Made by a program: the position numbers and the translations under genes
Assembly (NCBI GenBank): GCA_003194525.1
Contig: NBIV01000069.1
Location: 124,001 to 188,000 of the forward strand
Source: Gracilariopsis chorda
Taxonomy: Eukaryota; Rhodophyta; Florideophyceae; Gracilariales; Gracilariaceae
DNA: 64,000 nt
Direction of reading: 5' to 3'
Notes under the pieces: generated by a model
Databases searched by the model: none
Seen by the model: only the letters and a program-made list of their open reading frames with translations
Told to the model about the DNA's origin: nothing
In this document: positions 11,713 through 21,597 of the stretch, piece by piece
Numbering within the stretch: the first letter of the stretch is position 1
Layout of the letters: each line of letters starts with the position of its first letter

Positions 11713-12735
11713 ATGGGTATGGACAGAAATATGGATTGCAAAGCTTCCAATGTGAATGAAGTGAAGGAGTATCAGTTAATGACTCATCACGATTTCTCAA
11801 TCCAAGATTTCATGGCGAAGAAGGCAGAAATGGACATCGATAACAATCCTTACACATCTGCTGTATACAAAAGACCGGGAAATCTTCATTTCGTCGAAGA
11901 AAGTCGCTCAGACTGTACGTCAAATGACACGTTCGTCACGACGTTAGACTACGAGAAACGTGGCGAGGATGACCAGATGAGCTCAAGAACTTTCAAAACT
12001 GGTCTCGACGATATCTTAGACGATCCAGCAGTATTGGATACTTTATCCTCTACGCCCAATTCTACCGTGTCGGATGGTGGTTTCGAAGATTTCTTGGCAT
12101 CAATCCCAAGGATATGCTCTTCCGCATATGAAAACGGAGGTGAAGAGAAATGGGAGAAAGTTTTCATCAAGGACGGCGAAAACTCACACTCCATTCCAAA
12201 AAAAGAGTTTTACGATTGGGTCCAACGTCAGCCAGCAACAAAATACGATGCCGGCAGGGACCCTTATGCTACACCACCGCTGCTCCAAAGGTCGTTGAAT
12301 GGAACTGAAATATTTGATATGGAAGAAAGGAAGCAGAACTACCCTCGAGTGGTGGAGGAACCGAAACGGTTTGAAGTTGACGAGTCGCGGGTCGCAAAAA
12401 CTGTGTCGTTCCATCTGGACTATCGAGTGCCCAGCGACTATGAATATCTAGGGTGCGAAGCGGTGAAGCACCCAAGGGAGTTTGGAATAAGGAGAGAGTC
12501 GGAATCAGAGTCCGAGGGTGGCTTGACGGAAGAGCCAAGCTCAGGTGGAACGGTGAAGGCGAAAACAAGGAAGAGGGACGTTGTGAAAAGGGTAGTTGGT
12601 CGCGTCTTCAAACCCATTTCAATCTGTTTTCGTAACAAACCAACAACATCAATTTCCAAGACGGAATCAGATTCAGATTCAGATTCAGAACCAGAACTGG
12701 ATCTGCAAGAAATGATGAACATTCTGAAGGAGTAA
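11713..12735 (+). CDS. Acidic orphan protein with a PP1-docking-like motif
   Basis: 340 codons, no intron, no family I recognise. It is acidic and low in complexity, with Ser/Asp/Glu runs at 262-270 and 316-328, and is probably largely disordered. KTVSF at 229-233 fits the RVxF-type docking motif for protein phosphatase 1, followed by HLDYRVPSDYEY, an arrangement seen in some PP1 regulators. A basic tract (KAKTRKRDVVKRVVGRVFK, 282-300) could be a nuclear signal. Codon use looks like that of the other host genes and the single long frame against many shadow frames supports real coding. In-frame Mets upstream of residue 40 leave the exact start uncertain. The motif reading is inference; a five-residue match can arise by chance. 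Confidence 0.6.
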   Translation: MGMDRNMDCKASNVNEVKEYQLMTHHDFSIQDFMAKKAEMDIDNNPYTSAVYKRPGNLHFVEESRSDCTSNDTFVTTLDYEKRGEDDQMSSRTFKTGLDDILDDPAVLDTLSSTPNSTVSDGGFEDFLASIPRICSSAYENGGEEKWEKVFIKDGENSHSIPKKEFYDWVQRQPATKYDAGRDPYATPPLLQRSLNGTEIFDMEERKQNYPRVVEEPKRFEVDESRVAKTVSFHLDYRVPSDYEYLGCEAVKHPREFGIRRESESESEGGLTEEPSSGGTVKAKTRKRDVVKRVVGRVFKPISICFRNKPTTSISKTESDSDSDSEPELDLQEMMNILKE

Positions 12736-13262
12736 TAGAACTATGAACGACAGACCATCCTTGAAACAAATTTGTAAAACTGAGATATTATTGTTGTATA
12801 TCGTTGTGTTCTTTTGTGTTCTATACCTTATTTGTAGAGCTCTACGTCTGGCTTGGCACGGTAATAACGCTGGACTTTATGCCCTTATTTGAGTCTTGTT
12901 GTTTTTGTTTCGTGGGTTTGAACGACGTACTTGTCCTTGCCGAGTAATTTTGCACTTTTCTTTATGCTCTTGTACAATTCATCGCGTTGCGAACGGAGTG
13001 GCTAACTAATAACTATTTTTGGGGTTCTCATGAGCTTACCGAAAACAAGAATGTCATTCTTCTTCTTAAGCTGCCCCGTATGTCTTTGTGGTCTCAATAT
13101 CTACGTAAACGAATACTTGTTCTTTTGTCTCGTACAGAACTAGAATACTTACCTAATCTTGTGAACAACCCCGACTGCCATTTGAACATTGCTGGTTCTT
13201 GGAGAGCTTTCTTCCTTTGTGAGTTGGGTAAAACCCCCTCGAGAGACAGTAGGCTCTACTGC
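12736..13262. other. Intergenic, T-rich downstream region
   Basis: T-rich sequence following the orphan gene, probably its 3' UTR and terminator zone. No gene seen. Confidence 0.45.
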
Positions 13263-13396
13263 CATGCTTGGCTGTGAAGATGGGCGCCATCACTGCCGTA
13301 CGCCAAGGCGCAGCTTCTTGCGTCTTTAGCGTAACATGTGCGATAGCATGAAGGGTCCACAGTACAGTACAGCATCAACTCGATGCGGTTCCACAC
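13263..13396 (-). pseudogene. Fossil copy of the 3' end of the 3-hydroxyacyl-CoA dehydratase gene
   Basis: 134 bases align almost without gaps to 14689-14823, the last 36 codons plus 27 bases of 3' flank of the dehydratase gene. Shared blocks include GCAGCTTCTT, TAACATGTGCGA, CATGAAGGGTCCA and GATGCG-TTCCACAC. Identity by eye is about three quarters. The minus-strand reading still shows VWNRI-L-LY, but the frame is lost after that. Because 3' non-coding bases are included, this is a genomic duplication rather than a copy confined to the coding part. It lies in the same orientation, about 1.4 kb downstream of the intact gene. Confidence 0.8.
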
Positions 13397-14688
13397 TAGT
13401 GAAGCACTGCATTGGCTGGTGAGCTTTGACTGGTTTGCGTTTTGCTTGTTACGAAGCATGGTACTTGTTGCTTTGTTTGATACTTAACGCTTGTTGTCTG
13501 TGCCTTTTTGGGAAACAGGTATTTGCCCAGAGTGCTCGTAAGTTCTTCTTATTTAACTAGTGAAATTGGTGGTAAGCGCATCTCTACCCGTCTTCTTACG
13601 TTCGCTCAGGCCCGTGCAATGAACATGAGAAGGATAGCAAAAGGGAAGAATTATGGATCGAAGTCTAGTCAGCATCTCGTTTTCGATGACGAACTTGTTG
13701 TGCTGCTGTAGTTGATGGGTGGGGTGTTAGAGCTTGGGTTTCTTGTATGTGTGTGTTTATGGGCACGTGCTTCTCATTGCGAGGCAGCGGTATTACTTTC
13801 TAGAAGAAATAGAAGGCTAATCATCTATTCGAACGCTAAATTCCCCTAATAGACCCAATCGCATATCCATTTGGCTTCCTCATCCGGCGTAACTTCATAG
13901 TCTTTTGTAGCCTTTTCGAAGGTCGGCACATCTTGACGAGCGGAACTGCATGAGCCATACGTAATGTATATTAAGAAACGACAAAGGCTCTCTGAGGCTA
14001 ACATATCTATGAACGACGGCAGTATTCCTTGAACGTAGTACGTAACAATTAGAGGCTGGTATTGTGCTTCTTTGTGTTCTTCTGTGATCTGTGCTTTCTC
14101 TGTGAAACTGAGCGCCTGGGTCGCTGCCGCCATAATATTGCTCAACCGTGTTGACTCTCTGTGTTTCTTCTACTGAGGCGAAGTATTGCAGAGCAAAAAG
14201 TGGATTTGAAGGAAAGACTTGTACTCGCTGAGTCCCCTGAAGCTTTCTGTGATGCTTTGTGCATCAGTGCTCACGTTGTAGATGAGTGCTTAACTATTGG
14301 GTAGTCTCGAAGGCATTATTTCATGCATTCTGAAGTTCTGCCGTAGAATGCATCCTTGCAGTTTACTATACTGGATATCTGGAGGCGTGGAGCACTTCTA
14401 CTAGGTTCAACTGGTGTTATCTGGCTTCTTTCGAATGCCCCTAGGACGAAGGTTTTGCCCCTACAGATCGAGCACCTACAACGGACGTTGATCATATGTG
14501 TTCCTCTGTTTGTCCATATGCTCGGAATACAGCTAAACAAACGCTGATTTGTTCACTTCTCATGGAACTTGGACCTTTATCCAATCCTATTAACCACCCC
14601 GATCACCTCCAAGCTTTTGTTGGTTCAACAAAACCTTCTTCCGTTGTGAGTTTGGGCCATCGATTTGAAAGAGGTTGCTACCAGCCCT
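13397..14688. other. Sequence between the fossil and intact dehydratase copies
   Basis: No family-level similarity found. An open minus frame at 13846-14145 is listed separately. A plus-strand stretch at 13508-13711 is open but starts at a TTG and matches nothing I know. Confidence 0.4.
13846..14145 (-). CDS. Possible small hypothetical protein
   Basis: 99 codons from an ATG. The composition is protein-like, with a mixed hydrophobic stretch (LIVTYYVQGILPSFIDML, about 32-49) and an acidic C terminus ending ICDWVY. I recognise no family. It sits between the dehydratase gene and its fossil 3' copy, so it may simply be chance. Low confidence. Confidence 0.22.
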   Translation of the reverse strand: MSNIMAAATQALSFTEKAQITEEHKEAQYQPLIVTYYVQGILPSFIDMLASESLCRFLIYITYGSCSSARQDVPTFEKATKDYEVTPDEEAKWICDWVY

Positions 14689-14715
14689 CATGCTTAGCGA
14701 TGCAGATGATCAACG

Positions 14716-15360
14716 TCACTGCTGCACGTCAGAGTGCAGCTTCTTCCGTCGTTGGCTTAACATGTGCGAAAACATGAAGGGTCCAAAGTACAAATACAGC
14801 ACCAACACGATGCGATTCCACACACCAAAATCAAACGCAAAGTTAAACTTGTTCGGCAGCGCTATTGCATACAAGCGGTGTTTGTCAACGAACGGCAACG
14901 TGCGGTAGTATATCAGCCACTCAGCCACTATACCCAACGGGTACAGAACAAGGAAAAGGGAGTATCTCATCCACAGCAGTACTTTTGGTACTCGGTGGGT
15001 GATGATTGCGATGTAGAAGGCATAGCGCACAATGTCGCCAACACTCCATGCCATTAGTAAGAACAAAGTTACGATGTGACCTTGAATATCATCGATGCGA
15101 TCAACAACAAGCATGAGCACAACAAACCTCCCTAGACACTGCACAACAGCTGTCGGGACAGTTCCACCGAAACCAAGCATCGCATGCACGACTTCTGCCC
15201 ACGCCAGCGTTTGCGCCGTCAGTGCAATAGCTGCAACTGCCTCATAAACGTGCTCAAGTCCAACAGAGCTTGTTGAGACCAAGCACCGAACCAGGACTGC
15301 GGTCCACAGGCAAAGCTGTACGACGTTATACGCGAGAAGATATCCGCGCTTGCCCGGCAT
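14716..15360 (-). CDS. Very-long-chain 3-hydroxyacyl-CoA dehydratase (HACD/PTPLA/PHS1 family)
   Basis: 214 codons, close to yeast Phs1 in length. The enzyme removes water from 3-hydroxyacyl-CoA in the third step of the fatty-acid elongation cycle in the ER membrane, making 2-trans-enoyl-CoA. The sequence is strongly hydrophobic, with about six membrane segments. Family signatures: YLLAYNVVQLCLW (7-19), LAWAEVVHAMLG (52-63), LLMAWSVGDIVRYAFY (101-116) and MRYSLFLVLYPLGIVAEW (131-148). The last holds Tyr140 and Glu147, seven residues apart like the catalytic Tyr149/Glu156 pair of Phs1. The C terminus QRRKKLHSDVQQ is basic and would face the cytosol. The gene is divergent from the ligase gene, with 513 bases between their start codons. 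A fossil copy of its 3' end lies downstream at 13263-13396. Confidence 0.92.
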   Translation of the reverse strand: MPGKRGYLLAYNVVQLCLWTAVLVRCLVSTSSVGLEHVYEAVAAIALTAQTLAWAEVVHAMLGFGGTVPTAVVQCLGRFVVLMLVVDRIDDIQGHIVTLFLLMAWSVGDIVRYAFYIAIITHRVPKVLLWMRYSLFLVLYPLGIVAEWLIYYRTLPFVDKHRLYAIALPNKFNFAFDFGVWNRIVLVLYLYFGPFMFSHMLSQRRKKLHSDVQQ

Positions 15361-15873
15361 TCTTGATGCACTCGGGCTCTACACGTGCACGGGGCAACGA
15401 CGCGTTGTCACACTTCACCAACCCGAGCTTCAGTCCATGACCTTCGCTTCTTCTAAAGGGGATGCAAGTACTGAAGTTGAGGCTGCTTCTTGATACTCCC
15501 GTCTACCCCGGGCATGCTCATTGCGTCACGCGATGTCATCTTGCTGTCAAAAATACGAATGCCGAAAAAAGGTACGATGCACAGTCTGCTGGCGAGATTT
15601 ACAACTTCCAGATCTCTTCAGCACAACCGTCCTGATCCCGACGATTCCGGAGTTTCCACGAAAAGCTCTCAGGTTAGGTAGCTGGTTAAGGCAGGCGAGA
15701 AGTTCTATAGGGGCCCTCCCTGAAGCCAATGATCGCGAAGCCAGGCACATCTGTGCGGACATTTCCACCTGACTTGGGCCGCTGCCTTACGACCTGCGGT
15801 ATCGTTTTCTGCCTGTTTCAAAGCTGCTCGCACTGAACATTCAGGTACAAGACGGTGTTGCTGTGACAGAAAG
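15361..15873. promoter_or_regulatory. Shared divergent promoter region of the dehydratase and ligase genes
   Basis: 513 bases between two start codons pointing away from each other. No clear TATA box on either strand; short frames here are shadows. Its regulatory role is inferred from position only. Confidence 0.4.
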
Positions 15874-18555
15874 ATGAATCAGTCAGGATTTATGTACCCG
15901 ACACTTCCGTTCACTCGAACGAGAACAGCGCGATTTACTGTCCGGGCGATTAGCAGGAAGGTTTCGGATATCCGGCACTACCCAGCAGGAACGGACAAGG
16001 TGGGTGCCAGAAAGATTCGTGCTGATGAAAAGCGACAAGCGCGTCGGGAAGCTCTTGAGAGACGACACACTCCGCATGGCTACCTGGATCGACCCGGGGC
16101 CGGTATCCACCCGTATGGGTCAAGGGAGCGCACGGACGCAGAGCGTGAAGCGCGAGCCAAGCTGGTGGCGGGGAAGCCTGGAACAAGTGAGGCGTTATTT
16201 CGATACACAGAAATGCTGTCTGGCGGTGAATGCGATATGCTGATTGACAGGTTGAGAACTTTGTGGCTGGAGAGACTGGACATTCTCGGGATGGGCAGGC
16301 CTATCAGGCTCACCAAAGACGTGAGGTTCCTGCACGGCAAGCTCATTGAAGAGATTAAGCTGTGCGACGAACTGTACTATGCTGACGAGCCGAAGCCGCG
16401 GATTTCAGATCAAGAGTACGATGAGCTCGTGCTTCACCTACTGGAGCTCGAGCGGTGCTTCCCCGAACTTATCAGGGACGATTCTCCGAGCAATACAGTG
16501 GGCCATGGCGCTGCCGTTCGCGCGACAAAGCTCGCTCTCGAAAACGAAATCTCTGCAGAGGCTGTCGATGCTCAGGACTCGTTCTATGCAACGGTGCCGA
16601 CCTCAACAAAACTGTTTCCACAGCGCAGACACAGAGCGCTGATGCTTTCGCTCGACAATGCCTACACATACTCGGACCTCACGGCGTTCATGAATCGGGC
16701 ATCAACGGCAAAGTCAAAGATCGCAGTAGAGCTGAAGATCGATGGGGTGGCCCTGTCCCTGGAGTATCGAAATGGCCACCTGTGCCATGCGTTGACTCGG
16801 GGAACGGGGAGAATCGGAGATGACGTTACGGAGAACGTGAGGGAGGCGCTGTTGGGCAGAGGAGTTGTAGAATGCATTCCCGATGCCGCGGTCCCAGACA
16901 TGGTAGTTATCCGAGGTGAAGTGTATATCTCAAAAGCAGAATTCAACGAGGTGAATGCGTCCCTCGACCGAGCTCTCAGTAATCCGCGCAATGCCGCTGC
17001 TGGCGCTCTGAAACACAAAAACCCAGCTGAAGCGAAGGCGAGACGTTTGCGATTTATTGCTTACGAATGCCTAACTGGGGCTTTGGATGAAGGCGGTACT
17101 CGCGATGAGAATGGAGTGAGTGCGATTGTGCCAGATCTGCACAACGCATGGCCCACGCATGCCGAGACTTTGGTGAGCCTTGCGGCATGGGGATTTGGGG
17201 AGATGCCGATGCGGAAGACATGTTCTGGTATTACCGAGGCCGAAGAGTTTGCGTTGCGAGTGGAGGAAGACAGATCATTGTTAGCAATGGAGGTGGATGG
17301 GGTTGTGCTCAAACTTGACGATGCGCGGGCTCGTGAGGCAGCTGGACACACAGCGCGTGCGCCAAGAGGAGCGATCGCCTACAAGTTTGCGGCGCAGTCG
17401 AAAGTGACTCAGCTGAAAGATGTTGTGATGCAGGTCTCACGGGCTGGGCTGATAACACCAGTGGCGATCCTTGAACCAGTGAAAATTGGGGGCGCATTGC
17501 TGTCGCGGGCAACGCTTCACAACTTTGATGAAGTGAAGAGACTTGGGGTAGCGGTGGGAGATTGCGTTCGGGTAGAACGCGGAGGGGATGTAATCCCAAA
17601 AGTTTTAAACGTTGAGAAGAAAGGTGAAGAAGCGGAGCGCAGCGAAATTACCCCCCCGACAAACTGCCCGTCGTGCGGGTCGGAACTGAAGCACGGACGC
17701 GCACCCAGAACGGGTGCACATCTCATTGGATGCACAAACAACGTGAACTGCTCGTCGCAAACATTGGGAAGACTGATCCACTTTTGTGGGCGAGAAGCGA
17801 TGGATATCCGGGGTCTTGGTAAGAAGACTGCAGAGAAACTAACTGAGTCGGGGGTTGTGGTTGTACCGGTTGATGTGTTCAGGCTGACGCTAGATGACAT
17901 TCTGAACTTGGAAGGCTTCGCTGAAAAAAGTGCTTCGCAACTGTACGAGAACATTCAAGAAGCAGCATCCACCAGGAGCTTGGAGAGGGTGTTGTTTGGA
18001 GTAGGGCTCCCGGGCGTGGGACGAACCGGGGCACGGGCACTTGCGGCGAAACTTGGGTCACTGCAAACTCTCTTCGAGATAGCGACGAAGGAAAATGGCC
18101 TAGAGACTCTGATGGGAATAACCAATTTTGCGGAAAGAACGGCACAGGGTCTTCTTGAATTTCTGAAGAAGGACAGGACGCTGAGGGAACTGAAGGCTCT
18201 GGCGGAGTTGGTAACTCCTAGCACCATCGTAGATGAAGCTGATGTGGGAGAACTTGGGGCGATAGCAGTTGCCGCCGTGGCAGAGCGGAACTTTGTGTTC
18301 ACCGGGAAGTTTGTGAAACTGAGTCGGCCTGAAGTGATGAAATGGATAAGAAGGTCCGGGGGATTCATAAAGAGTTCAGTCACGCGCAAAACGGATTATG
18401 TTGTTTATGGACTTGATCCCGGCCAAAAGCTTTTCAAGGCTCAGAGAAGCAAGGTTCAAACGGTTCCAGAAGAGGAGTTTCTCAGTCTGTTTGAGGTCAG
18501 CCCAGAGGAACAGCAAAAGCTGACTGTAGAAGTGAACAAGGACAGTGATGATTGA
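15874..18555 (+). CDS. ligA: NAD+-dependent DNA ligase (bacterial LigA type) with N-terminal extension
   Basis: 893 codons against about 670 for bacterial LigA. The surplus is mostly an Arg-rich N-terminal extension (about residues 1-110) that begins like an organelle presequence (FTRTRTARFTVRAISRKV). The Ia domain is visible at 168-210 (YYADEPKPRISDQEYDEL, then DSPSNTVG). The nucleotidyltransferase core has MLSLDNAY (257-264), the adenylated lysine K288 in KIDG, RGEVYI (347-352), NPRNAAAGALK (370-380) and AYKF (502-505). The OB fold has GLITPVAILEPV, ATLHN and GGDVIPKV. The zinc finger uses C598, C601, C620 and C626. Helix-hairpin-helix repeats span about 640-775 and a C-terminal BRCT spans about 804-875. 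All catalytic elements are intact, so an active NAD+-using ligase that seals nicks, probably in an organelle, is expected. Eukaryotes normally use ATP-dependent ligases, which makes this gene noteworthy. Confidence 0.95.
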   Translation: MNQSGFMYPTLPFTRTRTARFTVRAISRKVSDIRHYPAGTDKVGARKIRADEKRQARREALERRHTPHGYLDRPGAGIHPYGSRERTDAEREARAKLVAGKPGTSEALFRYTEMLSGGECDMLIDRLRTLWLERLDILGMGRPIRLTKDVRFLHGKLIEEIKLCDELYYADEPKPRISDQEYDELVLHLLELERCFPELIRDDSPSNTVGHGAAVRATKLALENEISAEAVDAQDSFYATVPTSTKLFPQRRHRALMLSLDNAYTYSDLTAFMNRASTAKSKIAVELKIDGVALSLEYRNGHLCHALTRGTGRIGDDVTENVREALLGRGVVECIPDAAVPDMVVIRGEVYISKAEFNEVNASLDRALSNPRNAAAGALKHKNPAEAKARRLRFIAYECLTGALDEGGTRDENGVSAIVPDLHNAWPTHAETLVSLAAWGFGEMPMRKTCSGITEAEEFALRVEEDRSLLAMEVDGVVLKLDDARAREAAGHTARAPRGAIAYKFAAQSKVTQLKDVVMQVSRAGLITPVAILEPVKIGGALLSRATLHNFDEVKRLGVAVGDCVRVERGGDVIPKVLNVEKKGEEAERSEITPPTNCPSCGSELKHGRAPRTGAHLIGCTNNVNCSSQTLGRLIHFCGREAMDIRGLGKKTAEKLTESGVVVVPVDVFRLTLDDILNLEGFAEKSASQLYENIQEAASTRSLERVLFGVGLPGVGRTGARALAAKLGSLQTLFEIATKENGLETLMGITNFAERTAQGLLEFLKKDRTLRELKALAELVTPSTIVDEADVGELGAIAVAAVAERNFVFTGKFVKLSRPEVMKWIRRSGGFIKSSVTRKTDYVVYGLDPGQKLFKAQRSKVQTVPEEEFLSLFEVSPEEQQKLTVEVNKDSDD

Positions 18556-19854
18556 ACGTTCATGGGACTCGAACGGGGCGCCAGAGCTGCGATGACATTG
18601 TGAGCTCTGCATATTACGACTGAACTTTAAGCAAGAACACGATCCTGGGTTATGGCAACGCTGCCTTTACTTATGCATGCTGGTCCTACTGATGGGAGCA
18701 CTTTTTGACCTCGTTCTCGTCCAACCGAGGTCTATTTTGCGGTAAATGACATCGTAACACCTTTAATGAATCATGGTAAGTAAGCATGAAGGATGTCGTG
18801 AGCTGCGCTGCGCTGTATGTTGTTGCAGACCCGTGCAACAGATATGTCCGGGGCAGCGCAGCTCTAAGAACAAACAAGAACTTGTCCTAACTAGCATCAG
18901 TTCTCGTTCTTGCCGTGGTTCACTCTCGGTGGCGTCGCATTGGGACATCCTTGAACATAGAGTTGTTGGTCGGTTTCGTTGGATAGTTGGGCGATCACTC
19001 CATTCGAAATCCGGCGTTGGAACCAGTCCTCCGACTTTGTAAACAATGAGCATTATCGCATCAGAGGCTCGCTAAATCCAGAGGCATCCAAACTAGTTTC
19101 ATTTTCCTTTGTTTGGACTAAGTTTGATGCGCATAAGGCTTGAATAGTCGTGTCACTCGCAAAGGTGTGAATTGTGTAGACCAGCAAGCACGCGTCCAGT
19201 GTGCCTCGCACTTCTCGTCTTGTCATGGGACGGGTAGAACACGGGCTGTGAGTCCTCGCTTGACCATAAGAGCGCTGAATGTAACCCCTACGGTAGTCTT
19301 GGAATTAGATACACGAGCTCATATAAACACAAACACATAAGAGCACTTGCTCTGCATTCATCTGTGGTCGGTGGCCAGACTAGTGCTCTTCCACAGGGCG
19401 TGACAGATCGTTACTCCTTGCTGATGTGGAAATCAAATGCGTTCCGCTCTTAATCTAGACGTTTGAACCGGCTTTGCGAGTAGCTGCGCGATGTCGAAGG
19501 CCTTGCTGCTTCACAGCAAGCGATCCAATATCATGCATGACAAAGGAGAACATCCTTTACAACGGCTCTAGTGGCGCTCACCACGTGTTTGTCCATAAGT
19601 GATGCGTCGCCCACGTGCTCAAGATGAGAAAGAAATTAGGCATATCCTGCATGCGTTCCATCCGAGCGGTTCCTGTGCTTTCTGAGGGGGGAAGGGTTCT
19701 TGGCAAAATATGCGAAAGTTAACGAAACGCACTCTTAGGATGTGCTTCTGGAACACAGCACCGTTTGCGAGCTTTGAAAGAGTTGATGGTAGTGGCTTTG
19801 TGGTGGGGCGGGCTTGGGGATCAGAACGCAGTCTCGAGAAGGTGGGCCGGAGGT
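18556..19854. other. Intergenic, no gene recognised
   Basis: 1.3 kb between the convergent ends of the ligase gene and the MYND-like gene. Only short frames, and no repeat or RNA gene that I can defend. Confidence 0.5.
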
Positions 19855-20406
19855 TCAGAATAGCTCAGGGTCGGGAGACAGACCAATTTGTTTGAGAATC
19901 TTGTTTCGTTGCAGCGCCGGGCATTCACGTGCGTGTTGACGAGTATGCTTTCGGCGACAGGTTGCAGAATGAAAGACACGGCCACATGCATGGACACACT
20001 CGACGGGGTGTTTGACGTGCTGAGCAGCGTCGGTGACTGCCATGCCACAAGGACAACGTTGCTGTGGTGACGACGGCTGTGATTCAGACGATGACGATTG
20101 GGCAGGTGGTGGAGTGAATACATGGATCTTTTGGGACGCTTTTTCACTCGGTGCGGGTGGTTTGGCGTGGGGATTGTTCGCGGATGGTTGCGTTGGGGCG
20201 AGATCGGAGAGTTGGTTTAACCAGGGTGTGCCGACGTGATCCGGAAGGGTGGATTGAATGAGATGGGCTGTTTCGTGGATGGCGTTGTGCAAGACATGGT
20301 CAAGTTGGGCCGGTGAAGACTGGGCTGTTTGTTGAACTTGGCTGCTGAGTTGTTCCAGAACGGCTATGAGCTGATCGTGCTGGCGGTCGGATGGAGGGGA
20401 GGACAT
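19855..20406 (-). CDS. Small MYND-like zinc-finger protein
   Basis: 183 codons. The N-terminal half (1-65) is a mixed helical region (DQLIAVLEQLSSQVQQ, then HNAIHETAHLIQSTL). Residues 70-115 are a Pro/Ser-rich linker. The C-terminal part holds the metal-binding pattern C118-x-C120, C137-x3-C141, C150-x3-H154-x3-H158-x3-C162, reading CGRVFHSATCRRKH-TRQH-AREC. This resembles a MYND finger (cysteine pairs, then C-x3-C/H, then H-x3-C), although the first pair is C-x-C and one Cys is His, so it is a variant. MYND fingers bind proline-rich partners. No catalytic domain is present, so an adaptor role is likely. The gene is divergent from the DUF2470 gene across a 1.27-kb GC-rich spacer with iterated CACGTG boxes. 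Function inferred only. Confidence 0.6.
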   Translation of the reverse strand: MSSPPSDRQHDQLIAVLEQLSSQVQQTAQSSPAQLDHVLHNAIHETAHLIQSTLPDHVGTPWLNQLSDLAPTQPSANNPHAKPPAPSEKASQKIHVFTPPPAQSSSSESQPSSPQQRCPCGMAVTDAAQHVKHPVECVHACGRVFHSATCRRKHTRQHARECPALQRNKILKQIGLSPDPELF

Positions 20407-21132
20407 GGTGAGGGCGGTAGGTACACGGGTGAGGTGGGAAAGGCACGAAACGTTTTCAGGAGTGTGTGGAAAAGAGCTTGACGGGCGAAAGGCAGCACGG
20501 CTGAGAGCGCTACAAGCGTAGTTGCAGCGTCGACTAAGTGGCGTATGTAGGCGGACTTGTGGTGCGAGCGGGGTACGGTCGGCGTGAGAGGTGGTAGGTA
20601 GCGCATGAGGGCTCGCAAGGTCGAGTAAGCACTTTAGCAGAAATGGAAAAGAAAATCAGACATGGGTTTATTGTGTAAAGTGGCAGCTAGTCTAACGATG
20701 AAGCGAACGGCGGTGACGGGCATCGCCTCTCGTGGTCGGGCGCTAGGGGCACAACACCGAGCGTGATGCACGAACATGGTGCGAAAAGGCTGTGAGACGC
20801 AAGAAACAGAAAAGGGGAGTTAGACGGAGATGGGGGGAGAGGTGCTCTGCGACAACCTGGAGGCTAGTGCAATACCAGGGCAAAGCTCGGCAGGCACAGC
20901 GCAGCAAGCTACGAGAAGTGCCGCCCCTCAAGAAAAATAGTTGTAACAAAGATCACGGCGCCATGTGGCGCCGCATCTAGCTGTTACACTAGATAAAACA
21001 GATACTACACTTAATCAAGGCTTTCACCAAGACAGTTGGGGAGGAAGACGCGGGGGAGGCCGGAGCGCGGACTGCGCCGGCGTATTTATACGGTTTCGGG
21101 GTCGGGTTGGGCACGCGGTCGGCGGCGGCGAC
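20407..21132. other. Upstream region of the MYND-like gene
   Basis: GC content rises toward the right. The frames here are short or shadows of GC-rich sequence. Probably promoter and 5' UTR of the minus-strand MYND-like gene. Confidence 0.4.
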
Positions 21133-21420
21133 GGGCGATATTGCGCGTGCTGGCAGACGGGGACACGTGCGTGTGACGGGGACGGGCCAACGTGGAGGTT
21201 GGTGGAGAGCGCGTGTTTTTCGAGTGGTGGCGGACCTGGCGGCGGCGCCGGGCGATATTGCGCGTGCTGGCAGACGGGGACACGTGTGTGTGTGACGGAG
21301 ACGGGACACGTGTGTGTGACGGAGACGGGGACACGTGTGTGTGACGGGGACGGGCCAACGTGGAGGTTGGTGGAGAGCGCGTGTTTTGCGAGTGGTGGCG
21401 GACCTGGCGGCGGCGAATAG
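21133..21420 (+). repeat. Compound tandem repeat with four CACGTG boxes
   Basis: A unit of about 117 bases starting at GGGCGATATTGCGCG (21133) recurs at 21250. Inside the second copy a unit of about 25 bases, ACACGTGTGTGTGACGGAGACGG, has expanded. GGAGGTTGGTGGAGAGCGCG recurs near 21362 and GTGGTGGCGGACCTGGCGGCGGCG ends both copies. CACGTG occurs at 21164, 21281, 21307 and 21332. CACGTG is the core of G-box/E-box sites for bZIP and bHLH factors, so the repeat may be a multiplied regulatory element between two divergent genes. Confidence 0.75.
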
Positions 21421-21597
21421 TGGACAGCGTGTGCGCAAAGCGGCGGGAGCACAGCCAATGGGCGCCCGCCGCGAAAAGATCAGCTGCTGCCAGCGCCAAT
21501 GAACGCTCGCGAACCGTTTGCACCAGCAAGCACTACTTGAGCTCGTGCACGCCCCGTCTACTACTCCTTCCCCCTCCTTCCCCCACCTTCCCCCCCC

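Noticed and set aside
18560-18600. GGACTCGAACGGGGCGCC resembles the 3' arm of a minus-strand tRNA
   Set aside because: No matching acceptor stem, D arm or anticodon arm can be drawn around it.
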